A stretch of DNA of 64,000 bases. Source: a virus. Each line of letters opens with the position of its first letter. Position 1 is the stretch's first letter. The position numbers and the translations under genes were made by a program. Below, piece after piece: positions 47,866 through 57,625 of this stretch. Location: positions 1 to 64,000 of the IMG/VR virus record IMGVR_UViG_3300042879_003909; one strand, 5' to 3'. A model generated the notes under the pieces. That model searched no databases and was not told where the DNA came from. It saw only the letters and a list, made by a program, of their open reading frames with translations.

Positions 47866-50157
47866 ATGCCACAAGATATATTAATTACGCCAACAAGCGG
47901 CGAGCCACAAATCCTTTTTAGAGGTAGTGGGGCCCTAGATACCGCAATACAACTTAATGTACTTTCGTCTTATCAAAGTGCATCTCGGTCCGGCACGGCC
48001 CTAGTCTTTGAAGGTACAGAGGGGCAGTTGTTCGCTATTACGGACAACCTATCTAGTGGCGTTATTTTTGCCGTTGGAGATGTGACGGGGCTTCCTCTTG
48101 TTAAAGTAGACGCTAGTGGGGATGTAACACTAGCCGAGTATGGTCGTTTTGTGGGTGTAGGCACGGGCGTACCCAGATTTCACCTAGATGTCCGGGGCAC
48201 TGGAAACTTCAGTACTGCCGTTGTGACCAATAATGCCACCGTTAACGGAAACTTGGGCGTATCAAACAGTAGCCCGGGCGCTAAGGCCCATATTAATACT
48301 TTAGTAAGCACAAATAAGGGCTTAATAGTTCAGGGGGCCGCTGCTCAATCGGCCAACTTGCAGGAGTGGCAGAATTCGGCCGGGGCCGTTATTGCTTCTA
48401 TCGATAAGGACGGGGATATCACGGCTCCTACCGGGACCTTTAACTTTGTCCAGCTAACTAGCACATTGCCCCGACAGTCCGGGCTGTTATTTTTAGATAC
48501 CGGGGGCTTCCTTAATACCTCCCCCAACCTAATATACAATTATTCGAACTTGGCCTCGCCCAAATTGGCGTTCCGGGCCTCTGGTACTACAACCCCTGAT
48601 ATTTCTCTTAATATACTAACGACCGCAAGTGGGTCCACTTCGGGCGTACAAACCCTGTCTTTTGAAGGGTCGGCCGGGCAGTTATTCTCTATCACTGACG
48701 TATTAAACAGTGGTACTATCTTCGGGGTTAACGATATATCCGGGCTACCTATATTAGAGGCTGATGCCACCGGGCTTGTATCTCTGGCTCGCTTTGGTAC
48801 GGGTATTGAGGCGTATAGGGCTATAAATGCGAGAGAGGGTGTAAACACTTCTTTAATTTCGTCAACCGGAAACGTGAGACTAAATTCTACATTATTAACG
48901 CTTAGCGGTACAACATCTTCTTTTCCAGCAATTAAACGCAATGCTGCTGCAATCAATTTTCGCCTTGCCGATGATAGCGGAGATGCAGAAATTACGGCTG
49001 GTACAGGCAGATTTAGTGGTGCGATTTATAATGTAGGGCCAATATATAATACGAGTAGTGCAAGTAGCAATGTTTACGCTATGTATGCTAGTCAGTATGG
49101 CTATGCATTTATGCGTTTTGATAATTGGAAAACAATTACTTTCAATGCTGGTGAGTCTACTGCCTACGAGCATTCAATAAGTATTGCAGGCTGGAGATTA
49201 AATACAAATAGCAATGGAAGCGCTTATTTACATACTGATGCCGCTAATATATTTGCACAACGCAATAGCACCAACGCCCAAACGCTTCGACTCTACGGCA
49301 CTTATACCGATGCCTCCAACTACCGCAGACTCTACCTATCCAGCACTACAGCAGGTGCGTTTACTCTCGGCGTAGAAGGAGCAGGGACGGGGGCGAGTGG
49401 GAATACGCTGAATTTTTCAGTTACTAGTGGAGTTAACCAATTAGCGATTTTGCCTGACGAGATACGGGCTAGTAGTTCCGGTGGCAATAACTTAATCAGA
49501 GTAAACCAAAGTGCTGGTAATTCTGCTATTGCTATTGGTCATAATTCAAGTCTAGTCGCACAGGCTACTATTGTTGGTGTAGGATCAACCGGAGATGCAT
49601 TTATGAGCATAATTGCCATAGGTACATCTAACAATGTCACCGGTGGGGCTTCTGTATGTATAGGCCGTGAAAGCTCAGTAACGGGCCATGAGTCTATAGG
49701 TCTGGGACGGGGGATAAATCTAGCTCGTTCTTGTACTTTGGGATATTCTATTGGTTCTGGCAACTATAATGATACAACAACCATAGCGAGTATCGTAACA
49801 ACAGATAACACTCCCACAACATTAAAATGCAGATGGTATGGAGGAACAAATAACTTTATTATTCCGTCTGGAAGAGCGTTGTTTTTTGTAGCACATATTT
49901 GTGGCATTAAATCAGACGGTTCTGCTGTTGCAAGTTATATAAGAAGAGGATGCATAAAAAATATAGGTGGTACTACTTCTTTAGTTGGAACTATTGAAAC
50001 CATTGGAACAGATTACGAAGACAATGCGGCAACCGATGTTGCCATTACAGCAGACAATACCAATGATGCTTTGCAAATTGATGTTACCGGTATTACAGGC
50101 GAAACTTGGAGATGGCAGGCTTCTGTAAAATCGGTTGAAATGATCTATGGAACCTAG
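47866..50157 (+). CDS. tail fibre, mosaic, 763 aa
   Basis: N-terminal 320 residues parallel part of 36099-38810 (F-R-A-S-G-T-T-T-P-D-I-S-L-N, SLNILTTASGSTSGVQTLSF) with many synonymous changes. The later part carries the YTDASNYRRLYLSSTTAG module, YadA-like repeats (VCIGRESSVTGHESIGLGRG) and the C-terminal domain (KSDGSAVASYIRRGCIKNIG) of 42515-44410. CCGGG sites are dense up to about 48,780 and absent after. Confidence 0.75.
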   Translation: MPQDILITPTSGEPQILFRGSGALDTAIQLNVLSSYQSASRSGTALVFEGTEGQLFAITDNLSSGVIFAVGDVTGLPLVKVDASGDVTLAEYGRFVGVGTGVPRFHLDVRGTGNFSTAVVTNNATVNGNLGVSNSSPGAKAHINTLVSTNKGLIVQGAAAQSANLQEWQNSAGAVIASIDKDGDITAPTGTFNFVQLTSTLPRQSGLLFLDTGGFLNTSPNLIYNYSNLASPKLAFRASGTTTPDISLNILTTASGSTSGVQTLSFEGSAGQLFSITDVLNSGTIFGVNDISGLPILEADATGLVSLARFGTGIEAYRAINAREGVNTSLISSTGNVRLNSTLLTLSGTTSSFPAIKRNAAAINFRLADDSGDAEITAGTGRFSGAIYNVGPIYNTSSASSNVYAMYASQYGYAFMRFDNWKTITFNAGESTAYEHSISIAGWRLNTNSNGSAYLHTDAANIFAQRNSTNAQTLRLYGTYTDASNYRRLYLSSTTAGAFTLGVEGAGTGASGNTLNFSVTSGVNQLAILPDEIRASSSGGNNLIRVNQSAGNSAIAIGHNSSLVAQATIVGVGSTGDAFMSIIAIGTSNNVTGGASVCIGRESSVTGHESIGLGRGINLARSCTLGYSIGSGNYNDTTTIASIVTTDNTPTTLKCRWYGGTNNFIIPSGRALFFVAHICGIKSDGSAVASYIRRGCIKNIGGTTSLVGTIETIGTDYEDNAATDVAITADNTNDALQIDVTGITGETWRWQASVKSVEMIYGT

Positions 50158-50165
50158 GAGTTTTT

Positions 50166-50210
50166 ATGCCCAAAGCTGTTTTGAAATTAAATAAGGCCCA
50201 AATTGTGTAA
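50166..50210 (+). CDS. micro-ORF, 14 aa
   Basis: MPKAVLKLNKAQIV with TAGGAG 5 nt upstream, in the 71-bp gap between fibre genes. Could be a real micro-protein, a coupling leader or a remnant. Confidence 0.3.
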   Translation: MPKAVLKLNKAQIV

Positions 50211-50228
50211 TCCTATTAGGAGGACAAC

Positions 50229-50633
50229 ATGGCTACTCAAACATTAGAATTTTCTGCCGGGACCGGCTTAACACTAAACTGTAAAATATTTGCTTTGGGC
50301 TCAAATACCATTGTAGCTACTGCTATCGCTACAGAGAAAACCAATGACCAAAACAGATATACGGTTGCTTATACCGATCTTCCGGCTGGGGCCTATAGAC
50401 TGAACGCCTTTGTTGGGTCAGCGCCCGGCTTTGCTAATGAGGTTTATGATTTAACCTTAACTACGGCCACCTTTTATCCTCGCTCAGAATATTCAACCAT
50501 ATCAAGTGATGTAACCAGTATTAAGAATAATGTGGATGCTATCAAGGCTAAAACCGACAATTTACCGGCAAGCCCAGCTTCTACGGCAGATATTACATCG
50601 CTACAAAATAACGCACCAACGGAGGTCTTTTAA
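50229..50633 (+). CDS. small fibre-associated protein, 134 aa
   Basis: Beta domain (FSAGTGLTLNCKIFALGSNT) followed by a coiled-coil-like tail. Its last 40 residues (N-N-V-D-A-I-K-A-K-T-D-N-L-P ... ITSLQNNAPTEVF) match the C terminus of 51216-52904. AGGAGG site. Confidence 0.6.
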   Translation: MATQTLEFSAGTGLTLNCKIFALGSNTIVATAIATEKTNDQNRYTVAYTDLPAGAYRLNAFVGSAPGFANEVYDLTLTTATFYPRSEYSTISSDVTSIKNNVDAIKAKTDNLPASPASTADITSLQNNAPTEVF

Positions 50634-51223
50634 TGACACTAGTAGAATTAGTAAATTCTGGAAATTATTCATCTATAGAAGAAGCACATCAGGCAATTAC
50701 GGCCAAAAACATTCCAGTAGCCGACCCAGATAGATGGGACTGGGCCGATATTAATGACCTATTGGGCCCGGTTGTAGCCGACCAAATGCTACAGTTTCTA
50801 GAGACCCATAGCATGCGCTCTATCGCCCTTCAGTTGGGCGGTGACGGGGTTGTTATGTCAGACCCCAGAGTTCAGGAAGTTTTAAAGCAGATGGGCACCC
50901 AAATTCCGGGCGCTTTAACTTTGGTTCAAAAAACCCTGTCTTATACTTCTTTATATGAAATGCACGGATTGCCAGAGCCTACTATCCATGAAGTATCAGA
51001 TGCTTGGAATTGGGTTGGTGTAGAGCCAGATTCTTGGGGTGATGAAGTTTTATTAACGCTAAATAAACAGGCTGATAACTCGGTCAATTGCTTTATGAGG
51101 GTTACTAAAGTTGGCTTTAAAGATGGCAAGGAAGTTGTGAGAGATACCCCAGCCGTAACTGTTAATGATAACATGCTGAATCATGCTGTTTTATCTTTAG
51201 TAGAAAGGTTTATAAATGGCTGA
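50633..51223 (+). CDS. structural hypothetical protein, 196 aa
   Basis: MTLVELVNSGNYSSIEEA start (A-I-T-A-K-N-I-P-V-A-D follows); helical N-terminal half, then a mixed domain ending LVERFING. Possibly a fibre chaperone or adaptor given the position. Starts at TAATG. Confidence 0.5.
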   Translation: MTLVELVNSGNYSSIEEAHQAITAKNIPVADPDRWDWADINDLLGPVVADQMLQFLETHSMRSIALQLGGDGVVMSDPRVQEVLKQMGTQIPGALTLVQKTLSYTSLYEMHGLPEPTIHEVSDAWNWVGVEPDSWGDEVLLTLNKQADNSVNCFMRVTKVGFKDGKEVVRDTPAVTVNDNMLNHAVLSLVERFING

Positions 51224-52904
51224 TAGATGGGCAGTAGCTACGGGAAACTGGAGCAGCACAGCAACGTGGAATGGTGGTACTCTGCCTACTGCGGCTGACG
51301 ATGTTTTTGCTGACGGATTCACGGTTACGATAGACCAAGATGTGACCGTGCTTTCTATCCGCACTACACAACGTAGCGGCGGAACAAATGGAGGCACTTT
51401 CAATTGTTCTACCAGCCGAAATATTATTGGTAATATTGTTTCTGGAAAAGGTACCGGATTAACATTTTCCGCTGCTTCGCCAGCGATACTAAACATTACT
51501 GGCAGCATAATAGTAACAGCTCTTGGGAACGACAATAGCTTTCTTAATTGTAAAGGTTTAGTGGTAACATCTACCGGAACCGTTAATATTATTGGAAGCG
51601 CTTCGGCATCAGGCTCAAATAATAACGCACACGCTATTGATTTAAATGGATCAAGCGTATTAAATTTAACTGGGTCAGTTTATGGGGCTGGAAGCGGAAA
51701 TTATGGTATTTTAATGTCTGGTTCTAGTATTGTATCCATAACCGGTAATGTATACGCCGGATCTAATCTTAATGGTCATGGTATTCAAATGTCTTCATTT
51801 GGTAGCCTGACTGTTAACGGCAATGTTTATGGAGCATATCAAGGCACTGCTTATGGCATAAATGCGACATCAACCACTACGATAATTATTAACGGGACTG
51901 TAGACGGAGGGGGAACCGCCGGAAATAATGCGCCCGGTCATGCGGTTGTTACTTCTGGAGCATTGACAATCATAGGAAATATTATTGGAGGATTATCTAC
52001 GTCAAATAATAGTATTGGTGTTGTTTGTAGCGGTACAACTGTAATAAGTGGCAACATAACAGCAAATGGCTCTGTCGGAGTTTCTGTAGTCGGCGGAGCG
52101 ATAACTATAAATGGTAACATAACTGGTGGATCATTTGCGTCTGGCTTAATATCTACAACGTCATCAACAGTATTGCATAACGGCAACTCTACGGCTTCTT
52201 CAAATGGTTTTTGCGGCTTGGTTGCAACTAAATCTTTAATTAAATCAACTGACATAGTTCAGCATACATATCGCGTTAATAGCTCTGGTTCTCCCGGCAT
52301 AGCTCGTTCCCTCTACACCGGCGGTCAAAACTTAGGTCAACCTTCCGGCATTCATGTTCGTGCTGGTCATACTTACGGTGTGTCGAATGAATTTGTCGGC
52401 ACTCTTATAGTTCCATCGGCCCAATTTGTATCTTTGGGAACTCCCGTTGATAGCGGCGTTGGCAGTTTGCAGTATTTAAGTTCGTCAGACTTACAAGCGG
52501 CCCTAGCCCCTAACTCGCCCGTTATGGCTCAAAGAAGCGACGATGATACAAAGGCCCTAACCTTTTCATGGCCAGCTTCCGGGGCATCTATCATTGGACA
52601 AAAATCTATTGATAATGCAGCATATGTCCCGGTCTCTGGGGCTATTAGTTATTTACGCACAGAGAACGCCCGGCACTATTATACTCTTGCCTACAGTCCT
52701 TTTGATAGAACCACGCAAGAATCTACTATTAGATATAAAATGGACGACGGTACATATACTAAATATTTTAATTTAAGAATTATGCCATCTACTAATGCTG
52801 AGGTAATTGCTATTAAGGCTAAGACTGATAATTTGCCCCCGGACCCAGCTTCGGCTTCTGATATTACTTCACTTCAGAATAATGCACCTATGGAGGCGTT
52901 CTAA
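51216..52904 (+). CDS. beta-solenoid tail spike-like protein, 562 aa
   Basis: MADRWAVATGNWSSTATWNG start, a W-rich cap seen in secreted and phage beta-helix proteins. Residues about 85-330 are a parallel beta-helix of repeats like ITGNVYAGS, VNGNVYGAY, IIINGTVDGG and ITINGNITGG. Ends with the KTDNLPPDPAS tail. Could be a depolymerase or binding spike; no catalytic residues identified. Confidence 0.7.
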   Translation: MADRWAVATGNWSSTATWNGGTLPTAADDVFADGFTVTIDQDVTVLSIRTTQRSGGTNGGTFNCSTSRNIIGNIVSGKGTGLTFSAASPAILNITGSIIVTALGNDNSFLNCKGLVVTSTGTVNIIGSASASGSNNNAHAIDLNGSSVLNLTGSVYGAGSGNYGILMSGSSIVSITGNVYAGSNLNGHGIQMSSFGSLTVNGNVYGAYQGTAYGINATSTTTIIINGTVDGGGTAGNNAPGHAVVTSGALTIIGNIIGGLSTSNNSIGVVCSGTTVISGNITANGSVGVSVVGGAITINGNITGGSFASGLISTTSSTVLHNGNSTASSNGFCGLVATKSLIKSTDIVQHTYRVNSSGSPGIARSLYTGGQNLGQPSGIHVRAGHTYGVSNEFVGTLIVPSAQFVSLGTPVDSGVGSLQYLSSSDLQAALAPNSPVMAQRSDDDTKALTFSWPASGASIIGQKSIDNAAYVPVSGAISYLRTENARHYYTLAYSPFDRTTQESTIRYKMDDGTYTKYFNLRIMPSTNAEVIAIKAKTDNLPPDPASASDITSLQNNAPMEAF

Positions 52905-54811
52905 TGGCAGATAAATGGCCTTTGGCAAATGGTAACTGGAGTAATGCGGCAAACTGGAATGATGGAACCAAACCTCAGTCTGGTGATGATGTTTATGCCG
53001 ATGGTAAAATACTTACCATTGATGAAAATGTTAACATCGGCACAGGAACGTTGAGAACATCTCAAAGAACTGGAGGCACTACTGGCGGATCATACAGCGT
53101 GACAGCATCGGGTTTATCTATAACTGCGAATATGGACTTCTTAAGTACAGGACTTACATATTCTGGCACTGGATTACTGACAATAACCGGAAATTTATTG
53201 TACAGAGGTGCTGGAGTAACAAACTCCTCTAGTGGCACACTTACTTTGATTGGAAATGTTTCTGGATTAAATACTGGTTATATCAATATATATGGGTTAG
53301 TTAATAGTTCCACTGGAACCGTTAATGTAATTGGTAATGTAACTGGTGGAACAACTAATAGTGGTAGATCGGTTGTCAATTCCAATGCGAGTGGAACGAT
53401 AAATGTTACAGGCACACTCAATGCAGGTGCAACAGGAAATAATACCAACGCTGTGTATTTGGATGCTGGAACAGCAAATATCACTGGAAATTGTTTTGGC
53501 GGTGGATCGGTTGCGGGGAATACTTGTTCTGCCGTGACTAATAATGGTGGTGGAGTAGTCACTATAAACGGCAATGTTACGGGTGGGCCCGGAGTAGATG
53601 CAAAAGGTGTTATCAATTCTTCTAGTGGGACGGTAATAATTACAGGCAATGCAACAGGTGGTAGTGGGTCTACGGCATACGGCGCAAGCAATCAATCTAT
53701 AGGGGTATTGCGAGTTTACGGTGCTGCAATTGGTAACGATCACGGGCTAGGTTTTTCAACCAATAATGGTAATGCAGGGGTTTTCGGTTACGGGATCAAT
53801 ACGGGCACAGTGCAAGCTACTACCACGGTGCGAGCTATTCAGTATGGAGCAAAAGGTCAATCTCCAACAATTGGTTTAGTGCAGTTAGACACGACGGTTT
53901 TAGCCAACAGTTTCGCCAAGTTCCGTACTGCCCCAACATCATTTACTGAATACACCTTCGGCCCTCCTGAAAATATCGGCGGTCAGCCAGCAGCGTCTAA
54001 TGTGCGATTGGGTACGGTCTACAACTTCGGCAACACCACTGGAACATGCGCAGTTCCGCCTTCCGGCTCTGTTGCTTTGGGCGTACCTGTCGATAATACA
54101 ACGGGAACAGCTATATTAACAGCCGCAGACTTTAATAATATTTTATCTAGCGCTCTTCAGCCAAATGGTCCTATCGTAGTAGAAAGAAGCAAAGAAGACA
54201 CTAACGGTATTACATTCTCATGGCCCGTATCTGGGGCTACTATTTCTGGTCAAGTAAGCAAAAATAATGGGGCTTACGTTAATACGGCCGGGGCTATTAC
54301 TTTCTTACGTACAGACGGGACACGCCACTATTATATACTGGCATACAATGCAGCAGATCGCCCGGCGGCAGAAGGTACGGCCCGGTATAAACTGACAGAC
54401 GGAACTTATACTAAATATTTCACCCTTAGAGTTGAGCCTTCTTATGTGGCTAATGTAAGTGTTACGCCCGGCTTTGTAACTCAAGAAGATATACCAAATA
54501 AAAATAATTTAGAAATTTTTACCTCCGAACAAGACAATATTACAGTTAATATATATGAGTCGGATGGATATACGCCACTTAGCTTGACCGGAGTTACCCC
54601 GGAATTTAGGGTTTCCGACCTTAATGATATTCTTCTTTATACAATAACTTCGGGGAATATTACTGTGGGTGGCCCGGACAATAATCAGATTACATTCGCT
54701 AAAACTCTTCTTACCACAGATGATTTTGAGGGTAAGTGGAGCCTGCGAGACATGGCGACCAATGCTAAAGTTTTAAGCACCGGCAGATTTAAAGTAACAT
54801 ATGCACCATAG
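52904..54811 (+). CDS. beta-solenoid tail spike-like protein, 635 aa
   Basis: Paralogue of 51216-52904 (MADKWPLANGNWSNAANWND start; solenoid repeats VIGNVTGG, VTINGNVTGG, VIITGNATGG; shared FSWPVSGATISGQ and R-H-Y-Y-I-L-A-Y). Replaces the KTDNLP tail by another C-terminal domain ending RFKVTYAP. Confidence 0.7.
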   Translation: MADKWPLANGNWSNAANWNDGTKPQSGDDVYADGKILTIDENVNIGTGTLRTSQRTGGTTGGSYSVTASGLSITANMDFLSTGLTYSGTGLLTITGNLLYRGAGVTNSSSGTLTLIGNVSGLNTGYINIYGLVNSSTGTVNVIGNVTGGTTNSGRSVVNSNASGTINVTGTLNAGATGNNTNAVYLDAGTANITGNCFGGGSVAGNTCSAVTNNGGGVVTINGNVTGGPGVDAKGVINSSSGTVIITGNATGGSGSTAYGASNQSIGVLRVYGAAIGNDHGLGFSTNNGNAGVFGYGINTGTVQATTTVRAIQYGAKGQSPTIGLVQLDTTVLANSFAKFRTAPTSFTEYTFGPPENIGGQPAASNVRLGTVYNFGNTTGTCAVPPSGSVALGVPVDNTTGTAILTAADFNNILSSALQPNGPIVVERSKEDTNGITFSWPVSGATISGQVSKNNGAYVNTAGAITFLRTDGTRHYYILAYNAADRPAAEGTARYKLTDGTYTKYFTLRVEPSYVANVSVTPGFVTQEDIPNKNNLEIFTSEQDNITVNIYESDGYTPLSLTGVTPEFRVSDLNDILLYTITSGNITVGGPDNNQITFAKTLLTTDDFEGKWSLRDMATNAKVLSTGRFKVTYAP

Positions 54812-54820
54812 GAGTATATA

Positions 54821-55147
54821 ATGGAAATTAAAGTAGAACTTACGCAAGAGCAACTTTGGGGTGTACACTACGTACTACAATATGTGGTAAACCCGCCTAT
54901 TATCAAAGAAAACGAGCAGATTACAGAACAAAATAAAGATAAGCCAGTTGAAGAACAGGCTGCTCTAAAAAATCTTCACACCGAAGAAAGCTATATTCAA
55001 TTTGTTGTTGGTATGGCTACTGATGATTATTATAAGCAGCTATTAAAGTTTAAAGAAGATAATGCTTTAAAGATGTTTAATAGTTTATCGGATCAAGAAA
55101 AGCTTGCGCTTGTTGCGCAGCTTCAAATTCCAGACGTAGTTAAGTAA
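54821..55147 (+). CDS. hypothetical protein, 108 aa
   Basis: MEIKVELTQEQLWGVHYV start; acidic helical. AGGAG site. Not recognised; probably a virion assembly factor by position. Confidence 0.55.
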   Translation: MEIKVELTQEQLWGVHYVLQYVVNPPIIKENEQITEQNKDKPVEEQAALKNLHTEESYIQFVVGMATDDYYKQLLKFKEDNALKMFNSLSDQEKLALVAQLQIPDVVK

Positions 55148-55158
55148 AGGAGAAATGG

Positions 55159-55311
55159 ATGGTAGTTTTAGAACTAACTAAAGAAGAAGCACAACAGCTA
55201 TTAGAACTTTTGGACGTTGCCACTAAGGCCGGGGGCTTGCAAGTAGCACAGGCTGCTTTACCTCTAGCCGGTAAGCTAGTACAGGCTTCACAAGAGAAGA
55301 AAGATGGATAG
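55159..55311 (+). CDS. small helical protein, 50 aa
   Basis: MVVLELTKEEAQQLLELL start, ends ASQEKKDG. AAGGAG site. Similar opening pattern (V-x-L-T-x-E-x-x) to the preceding 108-aa protein. Stop overlaps the next start (ATGGATAG). Confidence 0.55.
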   Translation: MVVLELTKEEAQQLLELLDVATKAGGLQVAQAALPLAGKLVQASQEKKDG

Positions 55312-55522
55312 ATTTTCCCATTTTCAGGTAGCTTGTAGTAGATTTGTCAACACCATATTTCTTGGTGATTATGATGAAATGTTGTCTTCTAGGGTTTACC
55401 GGGAAAGAAACTGGTTTGGTATGTTTATTATCGATACCATTTTCTTTTGGGAAAAGAATCATTGCCGGGCCAATTACGAGTGGGAGCTAGAGGAAAAAAA
55501 GAAATGTTCAATTTTTCATTAA
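55304..55522 (+). CDS. hypothetical protein, 72 aa
   Basis: MDRFSHFQVACSRFVNT start; aromatic-rich (FIIDTIFFWEKNH). Overlaps both neighbours. Confidence 0.5.
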   Translation: MDRFSHFQVACSRFVNTIFLGDYDEMLSSRVYRERNWFGMFIIDTIFFWEKNHCRANYEWELEEKKKCSIFH

Positions 55523-56022
55523 ATTCTTCTATATTTGAACCGTTTAATCAAGCGGCCCAGCTTCTTTTTGAGAGAAAAGCCACGTTGGTATTTCCTGAAA
55601 AAAGAGAAGAATGTCCAAATTGTTATCTAAATACCTTTGGAACAAAGACCCGCTCTGTGAGTATATACAAGCAGGGCGGTCCTTATCCGTTCGATGACGG
55701 TATGCCTTGCCCATATTGTGAAGGTAAAGGATATAAGCAAGTAGAATTGAGTGAAACCATTCCCATTCAAATACTTTGGGAAGTTCAGTCTTACTATAAA
55801 AAAATGCTACCGATAGAGATTCAACAGGGTTCGATTCAAACTATCGCCCGGTCTATTTATGCACCCAAGCTAGAAATGGCTAAATACTTAATACCTAATG
55901 ATGGTGGCATAGAAAATTTAGACATTAAAAAATACGAAAGATTAACTCCAATGTACCCTCTGGGCTTTAAAGATAACCCGGTAAAATATATGGTACATTT
56001 CTGGAAACAAAATGGTTCTTAA
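55504..56022 (+). CDS. zinc-binding tail completion candidate, 172 aa
   Basis: MFNFSLNSSIFEPFNQA start with AGAGGA site (the frame is open upstream from a TTG at 55447). Two knuckles, CPNC and CPYCEGKGY, resemble a DnaJ-type C-x-x-C-x-G-x-G zinc site. Position before 56012 suggests head-tail completion. Confidence 0.55.
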   Translation: MFNFSLNSSIFEPFNQAAQLLFERKATLVFPEKREECPNCYLNTFGTKTRSVSIYKQGGPYPFDDGMPCPYCEGKGYKQVELSETIPIQILWEVQSYYKKMLPIEIQQGSIQTIARSIYAPKLEMAKYLIPNDGGIENLDIKKYERLTPMYPLGFKDNPVKYMVHFWKQNGS

Positions 56023-56629
56023 AATTTTTCTTACCGAAAGTGATGCTAGAATAGAGGCCAAAATATTAAGGGCCATTTCGGAAGAAGCAAATCTAAGTTT
56101 TCCTAAAAAAGCTAATTTAATAACTAATATATTCTCCCGGTCGGCCTATGATGCTATCTTGGGTTGCCCAGAAATGATTTCTGTTAGTAGCGGCCTGTTA
56201 AAAATAGATTTTGGCTTGAACTTTGACCCCGTTGCCGCTATAGCAAATGCCGTAGCTCAAAGTATAATTATAAAGTTTAAACCATTTAATATTAAACTAA
56301 CTTCGGGCGGCTATAATATTCGTGTTCAACCTCTGGACTATTTAAATCTTTTATCTTTACCAGAGGCCGTAGTTATAACCGAAAAAGGGGTTTCGCTGCC
56401 TTGGCTAGATTGGCTTCTAACTTATGGAGACAGCATTATAATAGCTGATTTTGGTGTAAAATACAGTACGGGCAAGGGTAGAGCGGGCGGCGGATATATG
56501 TTACCTACAGAGAGGCCATTTAGTGTTAATGCCGCATATTCTGGAACCGTAGATGATAATTTTATCACTAGGGCTATCATGAATCAAATTCCTAGCATAG
56601 AACAAGATTTAATTAAGGCGTTAAAATGA
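56012..56629 (+). CDS. tail completion-like protein, 205 aa
   Basis: MVLKIFLTESDARIEAK start; C-terminal segment LTYGDSIIIADFGVKYSTGKGRAGGGYML resembles phage neck/tail completion proteins. Overlaps neighbours by 11 and 4 nt. Confidence 0.5.
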   Translation: MVLKIFLTESDARIEAKILRAISEEANLSFPKKANLITNIFSRSAYDAILGCPEMISVSSGLLKIDFGLNFDPVAAIANAVAQSIIIKFKPFNIKLTSGGYNIRVQPLDYLNLLSLPEAVVITEKGVSLPWLDWLLTYGDSIIIADFGVKYSTGKGRAGGGYMLPTERPFSVNAAYSGTVDDNFITRAIMNQIPSIEQDLIKALK

Positions 56630-57567
56630 ACGATTTAGTAGGTTTTAATAAATCACAAGAACCCTCAATAAGTAATATCCTACTAGATAATTTCATTAAC
56701 TTATATGACTGGGGCTTTCTAGATAAAGGCGGTTTTGTAAATAATAATATACCATCGTCAGGAATGTACGGTGGAGAAAAAACAAGACTTAGGCCAGTTC
56801 AAGACCCTAACTATACCACCGGGCAGGTATGGCAAGCCCACAGGCCAAACTGGGTGTGGGAAACGGGAGTATCTGTAGGTTCTCCGATAAACATTAGTGG
56901 AGTTTTTGTTACCGGCGTTTTCAGACCTGTAGGCAATACTACCCAACCATATCATATTGATTATGTTAACGGCCGGGTCGTATTTAATAGTCCCATTTCT
57001 GTTTCGTCAAATGTAAGAATTGAATATTCCAGCAAGTGGATTAATGTTATCCCGGCTCAGGGCGTACCGTGGTTCCGAGAGATTCAGCAGGGCTCACAAA
57101 GAGCGGCAGGACAGTTTGAGTATTTTGCCTCTGGTAACTGGGCCCAGCTAGGACAGACCCGTGTTCCTTTGCCCACAATAGCCATAGATGTGTCGCCCCC
57201 AGCCAGCTTAAAACCTTTCCAGTTGGGCGGAGGGCAGTGGGTTAATAATGATATACTGTTCCACGTAGTTGCTGAAAATGAGTGGGAATGTACCAATATT
57301 TTAGATAAAATTATTTATCAAAACGATAGAACGATTAGCCTTTATGATGTTGATCAGTCAATTAGGTCTGGCGTGGCACCACTAGATTATAGAAACTCGC
57401 TAACGCCCGGCGCCTTGCCTAGTGGCTTATATCCTAATTTAATAAATAAATTTAAATATTTAGACTGTTATATAAAAGATTCAAAATTAACCGGTAAAGT
57501 AACACAACTTTCGCCCGATTTATATGTGGGAACCGTTAGATGTACTACAGAAACGAGACCAATATAG
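56626..57567 (+). CDS. tail/neck structural protein, 313 aa
   Basis: MNDLVGFNKSQEPSISN start; beta-rich, with VRIEYSSKWINVIPAQGVPW and H-V-V-A-E-N-E-W-E-C. Unrecognised family; position next to the tail tube fits a tail terminator or connector role. Confidence 0.5.
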   Translation: MNDLVGFNKSQEPSISNILLDNFINLYDWGFLDKGGFVNNNIPSSGMYGGEKTRLRPVQDPNYTTGQVWQAHRPNWVWETGVSVGSPINISGVFVTGVFRPVGNTTQPYHIDYVNGRVVFNSPISVSSNVRIEYSSKWINVIPAQGVPWFREIQQGSQRAAGQFEYFASGNWAQLGQTRVPLPTIAIDVSPPASLKPFQLGGGQWVNNDILFHVVAENEWECTNILDKIIYQNDRTISLYDVDQSIRSGVAPLDYRNSLTPGALPSGLYPNLINKFKYLDCYIKDSKLTGKVTQLSPDLYVGTVRCTTETRPI

Positions 57568-57571
57568 TTTT

Positions 57572-57579
57572 TGTGTATA
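57572..57579 (+). promoter_or_regulatory. TGTGTATA motif before tail tube gene
   Basis: In the 58-bp gap before the tail tube gene. Confidence 0.4.
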
Positions 57580-57625
57580 TTTTTATACCAAGCCTATAGG
57601 TTTTTAAACATGGGAGTTAACTCAA

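Noticed and set aside
49539-49763. Minus ORFs inside fibre and spike genes (also 53278-53743, 47973-48164)
   Set aside because: Antisense shadows produced by low-complexity fibre sequence.
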